From assembly GCA_020226215.1 (NCBI GenBank), contig CM035234.1:49479275-49543274 (forward strand): a stretch of 64,000 bases of DNA. The letters run 5' to 3'. Source of the DNA: Sindora glabra (lineage: Eukaryota > Streptophyta > Magnoliopsida > Fabales > Fabaceae). Shown in pieces: positions 49,037 through 60,023 of the stretch (position 1 is the stretch's first letter; each line of letters starts with the position of its first letter). The translations under genes were made by a program, and so were the position numbers. Under the pieces are notes generated by a model, which searched no databases, was not told the DNA's origin, and saw only the letters and a program-made list of their open reading frames with translations.

Positions 49037-52000
49037 TGATGAGAAACATATTTATTATTTTTTTCCCTTATTTTATATCTCTTATGTGTTATGTGTGCTT
49101 AATTTTACAAAATAGGCATTGTTTTATAATTTTGGTTTGATTTTATAATAGTATAAATTTATTTGATAAATGTTGAATTTTGATATTGTTTCTATTTTTA
49201 ATTATATCTTAGGTTCTGTATGTCAAATTAAGGTAAATTTTATATTCTTAACTTAAAAAGAGAGCTAAAACTTTTATGTTTTGGCCCAAGCCTAGTTTAG
49301 GCATTTTGGAAGTCATATGTGACTGAAAAATTGAAGTTATATCTTTATCCTAGTTAAGCCTACCTTAGTTTTTAAGCCATAATTGGAGCTACAAAAGTCA
49401 AATTAACCTAAAAGCTATGCCTAAATTCTCACAAGACATAGGCTTATAAGTTTCATGTTTATGACTTTTCCAAATTATATTGATTTCATGGTAAAAAACT
49501 GGTTGGAAGTTAGACTTGCAGGAATCCACTATTAAAACTATTAAAGTTAATTATCTTGTTAAAAATAGGTCCAGGCTTTTAAAAATTGGGAATCCCTATT
49601 TTTGTAATCCTAAGAGGCATGGGATTTAAGTCTAATAGGGTTTTAAGGCAATTAGGTCATATAAAAGGCAAAAGAGTTGAAAAGATGTAGAGTATTCAAA
49701 TAGATTTAGCAGTATAGATTTTCTCTTCTTCTTCTTATTTCTTTTTTATTTTTCATTAATAGAAGCTTAAATTCAAAGTTAATTTAAAGAGTTTGAGGAT
49801 CTCCCTATTGCTGTGTGTCCTTAGAGTTAATTATAAGATGATTGTAATAATACATAATATATTACATTTTATTTTAGGCAACATAATTATTATATTTTAT
49901 TTTATTTTTTACACAATTTATAACTTAAATATAATAATTATCCTTAGAATAGCTTTGCTATTCTTAAAAATGTCCATAATTGAATATTATTGTAAAATGG
50001 ATAATAATAATACATTAAAACTATCATATCTGGTGATTGATGATTATGAATCATGGATATATAATGTCAATCAATACATGAGTACATTGTTAGTGTACAG
50101 ATGTACTGGACTGGCCCGCTATGAGAATACTACATGGATTGTCATGTGTCATTAGCTATTCTTATGTGATCATATTGCATGTAATCTTTTAACTTGAAGT
50201 CACTACAATTCCCTACATGAGGGATCACATACTTTGATGCCGTCTTGTATCACCTTTTCTCAGGATGACATGTAGGACATTGATTGAGTACGTCACGAAT
50301 CATATAGAGGGATGTGAGTAATATAAATAGGATTTTGTTATTTTTATATAAAGGAGAGGTATCCTTGAGCCCCTTAATTGAATTAGACTTAAAAATGCAT
50401 AGCTATACTCAACTAGATCATTATGTAATATTGATCATTTGTGTAAGTTAGTTTACTTAGTATCAAAAAATATAAATTGAATATTGACGAGGATGATACA
50501 TTCCATACCTCCAGTTGGATTTGATTATCATTACAAAAGAATTGTGATGTAAAGCATTGATCACACATTAGGTGAATGTCGAATCATAAACATTCCTACT
50601 ACTTAGGTGGTAGTGATATATTACTAGATACCACTCACTGTGTATAGTCCAATGATAGGTCATTGCCAATGTAGTAGGAACCTATAGGATCAAACAAAAG
50701 GAGTAAGAATGAAATAATAATTAATTAATTTTTAGTTAAACTAAAAATTTATTAATTAGGCTTATTATTCACATAATATATTATAATATATTATGTGATA
50801 TTAAAGTAATATCAAATAATTATATTATTTGATATTAGATAATTATATTATAAGATAATGTTATTATATAATAATATTTAGTTATTAATATTAGAGTAAT
50901 ATTAGATAACTAATGGATAAGTCATATCTCTCCTCACTCTTAACATGTTAAGGATAAGGTATTAGTATTTAAGTGGGATTAAAATTGGATACGATTTTCC
51001 TAGTAGAACTAGGAAAAGGTGTACCTTTAACTTTATAAAAGGAGCTTGAAGGCATATTAGTGGTAGAAAACAAAAATAAATCACCACCTATAAAACTGCA
51101 TAAAACCTTACTAAAGTTACGCAAAACCTTTCTCCTATGTGTGAAAGAAGAATTCTAGTAAATTTATAGAGATTGAGAAGTTCTCATTCACTTTGTGTGG
51201 ATATTGTAAAGGTACCATCATCTAATTATGCTTGTGATTCGGATCTACACTTCAAGAGGTAATCTTTAATTCTTAATTTATGTCTCTGCACATTAATTTG
51301 TGGGAAAGTTTCACATAACATGATTTTTGAAAAATCTACTTTCCGTTGCATTACATAATATATGTGAAACCCAATATTCCCTCACTAGATTATGAGATTA
51401 TAATTTGCAATATTAACTTTTCTTAATTAATTTTCCTCTTTCTTTATTTACTTGTGCTAAATTCTTGAAATTATTTATATTGGATGTTAATTTAATATAA
51501 TTGATATTCATCCTTGTGATTTCTAATTCTTTGCTACTTTGATATGAAATTGTAGTTGATAAATCATGATTTTATACATAGGGACAAAAGGTTTAGGAAT
51601 TAATTTGGAGATTTCTAATTTAATTTCTCAAATTAACCGAATTCTATTTATAAATCAATTTCGATCTAACTTAGAGATTATAATGATTACTTAATTAAAC
51701 TAATCTTAATTAATCAAATCCTAGACAATCATCTAGTGTAGGATTTATTAATTATTACAGAGATTCTAGGTAATTCAAGATTGAAGAATTAATTAGAAAA
51801 GTCAAATCTCAAGCAATCTATGATTAATCTAAACTAAAGCTCTTAATTTCCTTGAATTGATTGCTCTATTACATTAAGTTCTTTTTTATTTATTTTCTAT
51901 ATTACTTCTATTTTGTATTCATTTAGTTTATTACTATTATTTTAATTTTGTGCAAACAACCTCCCCTCCTCCAAATTTTGCATTCTATTTTCATATTAAA

Positions 52001-52153
52001 TTATGCATTCCATTTTTGTATTCTACTAGTAAATTATAGTAAATGATAATATCAAGAGATCACTAAGGGTATGACTTGGTTGTGCCACTTTTCTACATTA
52101 TTTCTTTAGCAAACCAATTTTAACTAATTTGATGCATTGCAATGTGTATATCA
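49037..52153 (+). mobile_element. Solo LTR containing a nested solo LTR
   Basis: The unit starts TGATGAGAAACATA and ends TGTGTATATCA, with a perfect AGTAA duplication. Net length is 1541 bp after removing the nested copy and its duplication. It has no coding remnant. A run 'cttcttcttatttcttt' then 'agaagcttaaattcaaa' then 'gagtttgagg', with a later 'caaacaacctcccctcc', resembles gypsy (Athila/Tat-type) LTRs, but the family is an inference. It is inserted in the Athila-like 5' LTR. Confidence 0.85.
49806..51376 (+). mobile_element. Solo LTR, family 1 copy 2
   Basis: The unit starts TATTGCTGTGTGTCC (TG changed to TA) and ends CCAATA (CCAACA with C to T), 1571 bp. The flanks CTCCC (49801-49805) and TTCCC (51377-51381) match at 4 of 5. 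It aligns over most of its length with the reverse complement of 5753-7406. The 120-residue frame at 49793-50155 is LTR sequence. Confidence 0.85.
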
Positions 52154-52158
52154 AGTAA

Positions 52159-52222
52159 GCACAACAATATCCTAAGAGATATAAATATAGGGGAAAATTA
52201 GTATAAAATATTATGTATATCA
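52159..52222 (-). mobile_element. Athila-like 5' LTR, terminal part
   Basis: It matches 28490-28560 ('gcacaa', 'aagagat', 'gtataaaatattat') and reads TGATATACATAATATT at the minus-strand LTR start. The Tekay-like RNase H resumes directly after it. Confidence 0.75.
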
Positions 52223-52800
52223 CTTTTTTCTTCCATAGCCTTTTTCTTTATTTGTTCTTTCTTCATTTGCTCTATTATGGTGGAGTGTATCCTTATGATG
52301 GCTAATTTTATATCTATTTCTTCTTTTTGTAGACTTCCTATTTTCCTTGGAGCTTTTTAACATAAGACATTTGCTAGGACATTTGCCTTCTATAGATGAA
52401 GATGGATAGAACAATCATAATCTTTCACTAATTTTATTTATCTTTGTTATTGTAGATTTAAAGTTTTTTAGTCAAAAATGTACTTTAAATTCTTATGATT
52501 TGTGTAAATTTCTCAAATCATACCATAAAGATAATGCATCCAAATTTTTAAAGCAAACATTATGCTACTATCTCTAAGTCATGAGTTAGATAATACACTT
52601 TATGCTTTTTCGACTGCCTCAACATATAGGCTATTACCTTTCCATGCTATATTAGCAAGCACATATCCTAATTTGATCTTCAATGCTTCATAATACATTG
52701 TATATCCTTTCATGCCATTTAGTAAGGTTAGCATTGGTGTAGATATCAAACACTCCTTCAATTTCTAGAAACTTCTTTTGCACTTATTACTCCATATGAA
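52223..52800 (-). pseudogene. Tekay-like RNase H remnant
   Basis: Minus strand: GMKGYTMYYEALKIKLGYV (about 52735-52680), ALKIWMHYLYG (about 52560-52525), IYTNHKNLKYIF (about 52510-52475) and KLVKDYDCSI (about 52440-52410). These are the standard RNase H segments of gypsy pol. The 64-residue frame at 52220-52414 is its C-terminal end and stops at the Athila-like insertion. The integrase continuation is at 13160. Confidence 0.88.
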
Positions 52801-53690
52801 TTTAGCTCTTTTGCGTGTTAGCTTAGTTACTGACAATGCAATCTTTAAGAAATCCTTCACAAACCTTCTATATTATCCTACTAGTATTAGAAAATTACAT
52901 ATTTTCATCACAATACAAGGTCCTAGCCATTTAGTTATTGCTTCATCCTTCTAAGGATTTACTTAGATTCCTCTGTGTCCTAAGAAATGAACACTTATCA
53001 TCTAAAATTTACATATAAAAAATTTAGCATACAATTTGTGCTCTCACATGGTTTGCAAAATAATTCACAAATGCTATGTGTGTTCCTTTTCACTCTTAAA
53101 ATGTACTAGAATATCATTAATGAAAATAGTACTGAACTTGTCCAAGAAAGGTTTCAAAACCTAATTCATCAAATCTATGAATGTTGATGGTGCATTAGTT
53201 AATCCAAACAACATCATTAAAAATTCAAAATACCCATTGTGAATATGAAATATCATCTTCAGAATATCCTCCTTTCAAATATTTGATTAATGATATTTAG
53301 ATCACAACTCAATTTTTGAGAAATATCATGCTCCTTTTAGTTTATCGAATAAATCATGTATGTGTGGTAGTGGATATCTATTTTCAATGGTAACCTTATT
53401 CAATTGTTAGTAATTAATGCATAATCGTAATGATCTATCCTTTTTCTTGACAAATAGTACAAGAACTCCTTATGGTAAGGTATTAAGTTATATAAAACTT
53501 TTATCTATTAAGTCTTGTAGTTACTTCTTTAACTCCTTCAATTCTAATGATGCTATACAATATAAGGAAATTGATATTGGTTCAATTCCAAAAATTATAT
53601 TAATCATAAACTTAATCTTTCTATTAGGTGGCAATCATGATAGTTCTTCCAGAAAAACATTCTAAAACTCATTTACTATAGCAACATTAC
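52800..53690 (-). pseudogene. Tekay-like reverse transcriptase remnant
   Basis: Minus strand, in order: ELKELKK and LQDLIDKSFI (about 53540-53500), VLVLFVKKKDRSLRLCINY (about 53470-53415), RYPLPHIHDLFDKLKGA, KIEL (about 53300), LFGLTNAPSTFIDLMN (about 53205-53160), FINDILVH (about 53125-53100, the FVDD site with V to I and D to N) and YRRFVKDFLKIALSVTKLT (about 52870-52815). The order and wording match gypsy reverse transcriptase. The first catalytic aspartate of the FxDD box is replaced by Asn, and stops occur throughout. The plus-strand frame at 53417-53665 is a shadow. Confidence 0.92.
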
Positions 53691-53889
53691 CAACTGCTAG
53701 TTCTTCCTTTCCTACCTTACTCATTGCATCTATCTATACAACACAACCCTTCTTAACAAGTTTCCTAACTTTTGCACAAGAGACAAAAGTAGCCATTTCC
53801 ACCTTCCTTTCTTATTGAAATACTTGTGTTACTTCTCCTTTTAGCTAGTAGGTTACTATCTTATGATAACAATCCACACAAGCATGGTA

Positions 53890-54200
53890 CTTAGATAATT
53901 AGTCCATCCCTAACATCATAGTGTATCGTTTCTAATACTACTAAAGAACAAATGTCAAGTAATTATTTATTCAGATTTCATACTTACTAATCCCTTGAGT
54001 TGCTAGTATAACATTTCCCATCAAGATATAAACCATTAACACATTATCTAACTCCTTTTTAAGTAATAACCTTCTAGATAAGAATGAATGTGTAGTGCCA
54101 AAATCAAACAAAACTCTTGCTAACATATTCTCAACTAATAAATTACTTGTCATAATAGCATTCGAGGCCTGTGCCTCCTAACGTATTATGACAAATACTC
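53890..54200 (-). pseudogene. Tekay-like aspartic protease remnant
   Basis: The minus-strand frame 54153-53971 is open: NLLVENMLARVLFDFGTTHS then FLSRRLL. LFDFGTTHSF is the retropepsin site (usually LFDSGATHSF), with catalytic Asp kept and the Ser after it changed to Phe. It lies between gag and reverse transcriptase, as expected. Confidence 0.85.
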
Positions 54201-54329
54201 TAACTTAGGATCCTACCATATATATCTTACCATTCTTTCTTTTTCCTTGACCAGGTATTGTCGATAATATAACAAATATAGTATTCTAGATGGTTTGCAT
54301 GCTAAGGGTTGCAATATTATTCTTATTCT

Positions 54330-55065
54330 AATTTGTTATATAGTCTCACATCTTATGACCTATTTATCTGCAAGTAAAGCATGCTTCACAAGGTTTGAAG
54401 TGGCTAAAGCTACATTAGTTGTAGTTGGTGGTATATTAAGCAATTTTGGTATTGAATAAACTCAACTAAGGGATTTCATGGTAGATTTTGATTTAAAGTT
54501 AAAACTAGTACCATGAAAAGTCCTTTGCCTTTGAAATTTTTTGCTTAGGTTGTTCAATTACTCCTTTTTACTAGTTCATTTTGTATAGTGACAATCCTCA
54601 ACACCTCTTACCACTTTCTCTTTTAATTCTCTTTCTCTTTCTCTCAAAGTTTTCCTCCTTTTCACATCTCTCTTTTGAATGCAACTCTTATGGCTTAGTT
54701 CAAGACTAGCTAGTATGCAATACCAGCAAAAATAGTGACTCAATTGAAGTGATAATTGTGAAGTCCATTCATGAATCTTTCCACCCTTGCCTTTTTTCGT
54801 TGGCACTAGATGTCCACCATAATATGAAAGTCATATAAACTAAGCATTGCATTGTGGAATTATCATTGTTCTTTAAGTCATTTATTCAAATTCTCAAACT
54901 TTGGCTTCCATAACACTTAGCAGCATGAATCAGTCTACTAATTTAGTATGATATTGTTCCCAAGCAAATGCACCAACCATTATAATCATCAGTTTTATGG
55001 CTTTAAATAATTTTGAGTGTTGTGATTCTTATATAATCTTAAAGGTGTCCACATGCCACTTCAAA
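54330..55065 (-). pseudogene. Tekay-like gag remnant
   Basis: On the minus strand, about 55060-54800 carries capsid-type words WEQYHTK, MEAKV and EFE, FI-LSYYGGHLVPT (compare Y-PHLV in gypsy gag). 54806-54576 is open and carries EWTSQLSLQL and REKVVRG-like ends. A zinc knuckle CFTCR-IGHKM-DY lies at 54340-54381 with two stops and the last Cys changed to Tyr. The N-terminal part, leader and 5' LTR are missing: recognisable sequence stops at about 55065 in an 'aaataaataaataaa' run. Confidence 0.8.
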
Positions 55066-55899
55066 AATAAATAAATAAATAAACTTACTTGATTTTGTAA
55101 AACATGGTAATATATTTTTTAAGTTAATAAATTTTTTTAATAAAATTTATAACTTTTCATGCAATATTTATAAGTGTATAAATATGGAAATATAACTTTT
55201 TCATAAAATCTTACAATCATTTCTTAAAATCTTATTTTTTTTTATAAAATCTTATGATATAAGAAATTAGTAATTGCACAACACAAAAATATTTAAGAAT
55301 CATTTGAAAAATGTTGGAAACTTCTAATATAAAAATTACAAAATCTTTTGAAAATGGTATAAAATATTATTAAAATTTACGTGAGCGCACATCAATACTC
55401 TTTTTTTTTTCTTTGGTGGAAGGGATTGGAAGCAAATCCCTAATTTTAATATTCAAAAAGAAGGTAAATCACCATTGTTATGTAAATTAGAGCCATTTAA
55501 CAAGTCAGGCTGGCTTGCGTATAAGCCAATCCTAATTGCTTCATATATTTTGCGAACTTCAAATATAAAAGTTTTAGTCTAGTTTTTAAAAGCTCGTAGA
55601 TAAACAGGCAAGTTTGTGAATTTTTTAATTTAAATATTATATATTTTTAAACTTTTAAATAATAAAAAAATTAAATCATTCTAAAACATTAAATATTCAT
55701 TCATATATAAGTTATAATATTTTTATAAAATATACATAATTTAAAAAATATTATACATACATATGCAAATCATAAAATACTTACAAAACTAAAAATATCA
55801 TTTAGAAATAATTTATAAAACAAGCTACATAATCAAAAGTAAGGGAGAAGAGTGTAATTTTATATGAATTAAAAATTTAAATATATATAAATTTTAATT
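55066..55899. other. Intergenic AT-rich sequence with a possible old repeat
   Basis: No gene seen. 55500-55620 ('ggctggcttgcg', 'tttgcgaacttcaaatataaaagttt', 'aagctcgtagat') has the wording of a common plant repeat rich in GCTCG and GCGAACTT. I cannot name it. Confidence 0.4.
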
Positions 55900-56330
55900 T
55901 TAATTTTTTAAAAAAGTAATATGGGCCGTCCCAATTCATCTATAGTTTAGCCCACCCGAACCACCAAGTTCGCAAATATAACCAAAATCGATCCACATTT
56001 AGACATGTCTCTATTTGCAAAAGTTCACGGATAAATGACTCGACTGACGGCGGTATGCGTTTTCAACAGTTCGGGTGTAAGCAACGTTTCCCAAACGCAA
56101 TACCTTGCTTTCCGATTCCCTATCCTTGTCACCCGTCGTGACAATTTGGACACAAATAGAGAGAGACAAAGATAGGGAGACGGCAGACGGGGACAAATCG
56201 AGAACACACAGCTCAGCCCTCACAAAACAGCCTTCATCGATAGCGTTTTATGATTGTGAGCACCCCGCCACCTCTCCTTCTCCTTTCATTGTGATTGTGA
56301 CTCCCCAAAACCTCAATTTCACATTTTATA
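55900..56330. other. CpG-rich patch, possible promoter or leader
   Basis: This stretch is far richer in G+C and especially in CG dinucleotides than anything around it (for example 'gactgacggcggtatgcg', 'cacccgtcgtgac', 'gacggcagacgggg', 'catcgatagcg', 'accccgccacc'). Elsewhere CG has been nearly lost. That suggests sequence not long methylated, such as the promoter or leader of a host gene or an unmethylated element end. The overlapping frames at 56011-56223, 56025-56207 (minus) and 56105-56392 (plus) contradict one another and have no recognised domain. Confidence 0.4.
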
Positions 56331-58227
56331 TATTTCTCTTTTTAAAAAAAATTAAAAATGATATTATCAAAGATTCTAAATTTAATTATTGAAGATATTT
56401 TTATTAAGAAAAATTTATTATCTATTACTCTCATTGGAATAGAAATTAATTTATACGAAAAAAGTATAGGATATTTTGAGTGTAAACTAAAAAATAATAA
56501 TTTAGCCTTTCATTAATCTTAATAGAATGATATTCTCTTTGATATTGGATGAACTCATTGTTATTTTTGTCAATATTTTTAATTTTAGGTAAAAAAAAGA
56601 TCTAGGATTTGATTGAATATGTTATTAATTTTTTGAAAATCATTTTTAAAAATTGATTTTATAATTTAAATTTTATTTTTAAATTTAAAGAAAATAAAGA
56701 ATTAAAGGCGGTTGTGGAACAAATAAGAAATTTTTTTATTTAATTAAAAAATTGATATTAAAAATTATTTTTAAGTTATACATTTATAATTAAATCAAAT
56801 TATAAAAATAATTTAGGAAAAATGGAATTTTTTAAGCTAACATTTTTAATGGTGAGTAATACTTGATATTATATAAAAAGCATTTTTTTTATTATTTTAA
56901 ATTCGAAGTTAAGACATTGCATATATATAATAAATGATTGGGATTTTAACCATTTTATTCAATCTATCTATCAATCTATTATTTATCTCTTTACTTCTTG
57001 TAAAGGTTTAAATTTCTATAAAATATATCGTTATAATTTTTAATAAAAATAAAAAATTAATATTTTATAAAAAATAAATAAAAATAATTTTTAAATTTAT
57101 AATTATTTACTTTTTAATTTTTCTTATCAATAATTATGATTATACATTTTTTTAGAAATGGATATTGCACTTCAATCTCTCGCTTTCCCTCCATTTTCCC
57201 TTTTCTTCTTTTTACTTCTTTGAAAAAATAATATTTTCTCCTCTTTCCTTCGTTCGTTTCTTTTCCCGAAGTTCTCTCGTCTTCTTTAAATTAATTTGTT
57301 TAATTGAAGTTTCTAGTTTCTGATTTCACTCATTCTTTTAAACTTACTAACTTTTTTCAATTTTTTATTTTATTTTTCTCCCTTTTTCTTTATTATATTT
57401 TTATTTATTTTTTTATATATTATTTTTTCTATATATATATCATTTATAACTCAAATACTAAGATAATATAATTAAATATAATAAATATTATATAATATAA
57501 AATTTTATTATAAAAATTATATAAATTTTTATTATAAAAATTTAAAATAAAGTATAATTTTAATTTAATTTATTTATTTATTCTATTTTTAATTATTTTA
57601 TAACTTATACATAATTTATCTTTTTTATTTACTCTTTTATGTATTTTTTTTCTCCTTTCAGGTCAATTTTTATAGTTTATAATTTAGATGGTCATGTTAC
57701 TTTATATAACATGATTTAACCTCTTTTTATTTCACATATATATTTGAAATTTTAAATTATAATAAAATTTATATTATATTAAATAAAAATATGTAAAATA
57801 AATTACTTTTTATTATCGAATATAAATACTTCGCAATTTGAATATATATATAATTAAGTTAAAATCTTTAACATAAAAAATTTTCCTGTAAATACCTTCC
57901 ACGCGTCAATTAACGCAAGATTTCCTGCCCAAATTTTCATTGTTTCTGCCATTATTTGGTCTTCTTCTACACTATTTTTTATTTATTGTTTAATTGCTTG
58001 CTCTTGCCCAATGTCTCTGATAATAGTATCATTTTCCATCTTCCCTTTCTTTTATCCCCTTTTCTTGAGCTCTCTCGAATCCCAATGCTATATCTCCGTC
58101 TTCTGTTTCCATTTTTTTTTTTTTAATTCTCGCATACACTTACTTACGGTATTCAATGGGACTTATAGAATATTAGTTGCTCGTGCCTGGTCAAAAAGAA
58201 AAAAAGAAAAAATGGTACTTAGAGACT
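56331..58227. other. Intergenic AT-rich sequence, no gene seen
   Basis: Two pyrimidine-rich patches (57165-57310 and 57960-58120) look like plant 5' leaders on the plus strand ('ctctcgctttccctcc', 'cttcgttcgtttcttttc', 'cttgagctctctcg'). No open frame of usable length follows either one. The short frames at 58011-58232 and 58177-58389 are low-complexity. Confidence 0.4.
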
Positions 58228-58237
58228 ATTAGCCACA

Positions 58238-59961
58238 AAATAAAATCACGTAGCAAAGATAAAAATAGCAAAAAATATATATTGTTTGTTTTTATTTTTT
58301 TAAATAATCATAAAATTAATTTTTCTTTATTATCTTTTCTTATTTTTTTAAAAAATAAATATTATATTTTATGTATAAAAAATTTATAATATTTTAAAAT
58401 ATATAATAAACATTTAAATTATTCATATTGTGTAAAAAAATTTCTTCTATTATTTCTTCTTCTAATTTGTTAATTTTTTTAGTGTACTTAGTTGTGCAAA
58501 ATTTAACTTCTCAAAATTAACAACTAAAATTGACTCTAATTTAAAAATTGAAATTAATAATTTTTTATTTTTAAGTTAATGCTTAAGTATTACCAAATAT
58601 AAAATATTAATTTATAATATTTTTAAATTAATTATAATAAATAATTATATTTAAATTTATTTCTTATATAAAACTTTAAAAAATATTTCATTCTTTCTTT
58701 ATTTTGTTCCATCTTGAGAATTTTTTTTATAGGTATAGTTTTTTAATTATCTTAGAATGTAATAGAATGAAGTAGAAAATAAAATATTTTTAAATTTATT
58801 TTCACATAAATAATTTTAAATATAATTAATTATTAATAATTAATTTAAAAATAATTATAAATTAATATTTTATATTTAATTATATTTAAAAAATGAAATT
58901 ATTACTTGTTATTTTTAGTTTTAATTTAATGCTAGTTATAAATTTTATTTTGAAAAATTACTTTTTGTACAATCAAGTACACTAAAGAAAATTTTGAGAG
59001 TTTTTAGCTTAAGTGGTATTTAATGTTTCTTTAAAGCTTTGCATTTTTCGTTACATTTAGGGTTCAATTCCTAATTCTTGTGTGTGTACGTCTAATATAA
59101 TTGTCTATACCATATTTCATGCAAAAAAAATTTATAATATTTTAAAATCAACAAATGAATATTTAAATTATACATATTGTGTAGAAAATTATTTTCGTTA
59201 CCTTCTTCAAATCCTCAATGATAAAAGAGATTTCTAATATTTTCTTTAATGTGCTTGTATAAAAAGTAATTTTTCAAAATAAATTTACAACTAGAATTCA
59301 TTTTAAATTAAAGATAGGAAGTAATAATTTTATTTTTAAAATATTATTAAATATAAAATATTAATTTATAATTAATTTAAATTAATTATTCATAATCAAT
59401 TATATTTAAAATTATTTTATATAAAAATATTTTATCTTCTACTTCATTCCATTATGTTCTTGGATAATTGAAAAACTGTACCTATAAAAAGAACTCTCAA
59501 GATGGAATAAAATAAGGAAAGGAATGAAATATTTTTTAAAGCTGTATAATATAAGAAATAATTTTAAATATAATTAATTATGATAATTAATTTAAAAACA
59601 TTATAAATTAATATTTTATATTTGATAGTACTTAAGCATTAACTTAAAAAGAAAAAAATTATTACTTTCAATTTTTAAATTAGAATCAATTTTAATTGTA
59701 AAGTTGATTTTGCAATGTTAGATTTTGCACAATTAAACACACTAAAAAATTAGAAAATTAGAAAAAGAAATAACAGAAATTTTTTTTTATATAATATGAA
59801 AAATTTAGATGTTTAATTATATATTTTAAAATATTATAAATCTTTTATACATGAAATATAATACTGAGGATTGTGTTTATTTTTAAAAAAGAATAAGAGA
59901 AGATAATAAAATAATTAATTTTACAATTATTTAAAAAAAATAAAGCAAACAATATATATCC
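58238..59961. mobile_element. Foldback element with multi-arm palindromic structure
   Basis: Bases about 58272-58990 are the reverse complement of about 59957-59230 over some 700 bases with moderate divergence. Examples are the outer 'atatatattgtttg' against 'caaacaatatatat', and inner 'aatgcttaagta' and 'ttccatcttgag' against their complements. Each arm is itself partly palindromic: 'ttagtgtacttagttgtgcaaaa' near 58480 answers 'caatcaagtacactaaag' near 58975. The unit therefore reads as four half-units in alternating orientation around a centre near 59000-59130. A 10-bp direct repeat ATTAGCCACA flanks it (58228-58237 and 59962-59971), compatible with a Mutator-like 9-11 bp duplication. No transposase. 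Confidence 0.7.
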
Positions 59962-59980
59962 ATTAGCCACAGTCATCTTT

Positions 59981-59990
59981 GCCACGTGGC
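59981..59990. promoter_or_regulatory. Perfect G-box palindrome
   Basis: GCCACGTGGC is a complete palindromic G-box, the binding site of plant bZIP and bHLH factors. A TATA-like 'actataagcg' follows at 60014-60023, and a pyrimidine-rich stretch follows at 60060-60115. This could be a promoter remnant, but no coding sequence lies downstream. The frame beginning 59986 starts with GTG and is not credible in a plant nuclear gene. Confidence 0.35.
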
Positions 59991-60023
59991 TTTAGCTAAT
60001 ATCCTCATTGAGTACTATAAGCG

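Larger units (their letters stand above)
13161..52222 (-). mobile_element. Athila-like Ty3/gypsy element carrying four later insertions
   Basis: The minus-strand order is 5' LTR (52222-52159 plus 49036-47597), primer binding site (47587-47570), gag start (47259), gag/protease, reverse transcriptase and RNase H, integrase (44130-43020), 3' untranslated region (43020-42599 plus 29586-28566) and 3' LTR (28565-27906 plus 14024-13161). Removing the four inserted elements and their target duplications leaves about 9.0 kb, close to an Athila element. The two LTRs come out at about 1504 and 1524 bp. Flanks CTTTA (13156-13160) and CTTTT (52223-52227) could be a mutated duplication. It lies within the Tekay-like pol. 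Confidence 0.85.
10374..55065 (-). mobile_element. Tekay/Del-like Ty3/gypsy element, split by a 39-kb insertion
   Basis: This is the outer host of the nested stack. On the minus strand the order is gag (55065-54330), protease (54190-53890), reverse transcriptase (53690-52800), RNase H (52800-52225), integrase (13160-11742), polypurine tract (11741-11728) and 3' LTR (11727-10374). The two halves join between RNase H and integrase, with 13161-52222 being a later Athila-like insertion. Motifs such as MYQDLK before the integrase and RQKSYAD, MRFGKKG in its C-terminal part fit chromovirus-type gypsy pol. No 5' LTR or primer binding site is visible right of 55065, so the 5' end is missing. The element is dead. 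Confidence 0.8.

Noticed and set aside
49793..50155. 120-residue plus-strand open frame
   Set aside because: It spans the start of a solo LTR and matches the minus-strand frame at 7049-7231 only because both are copies of the same LTR.
56011..56392. Three overlapping frames in the CpG-rich patch
   Set aside because: They overlap on both strands, none has a recognised motif, and GC-rich stretches have fewer chance stops. I kept the patch as a composition feature only.
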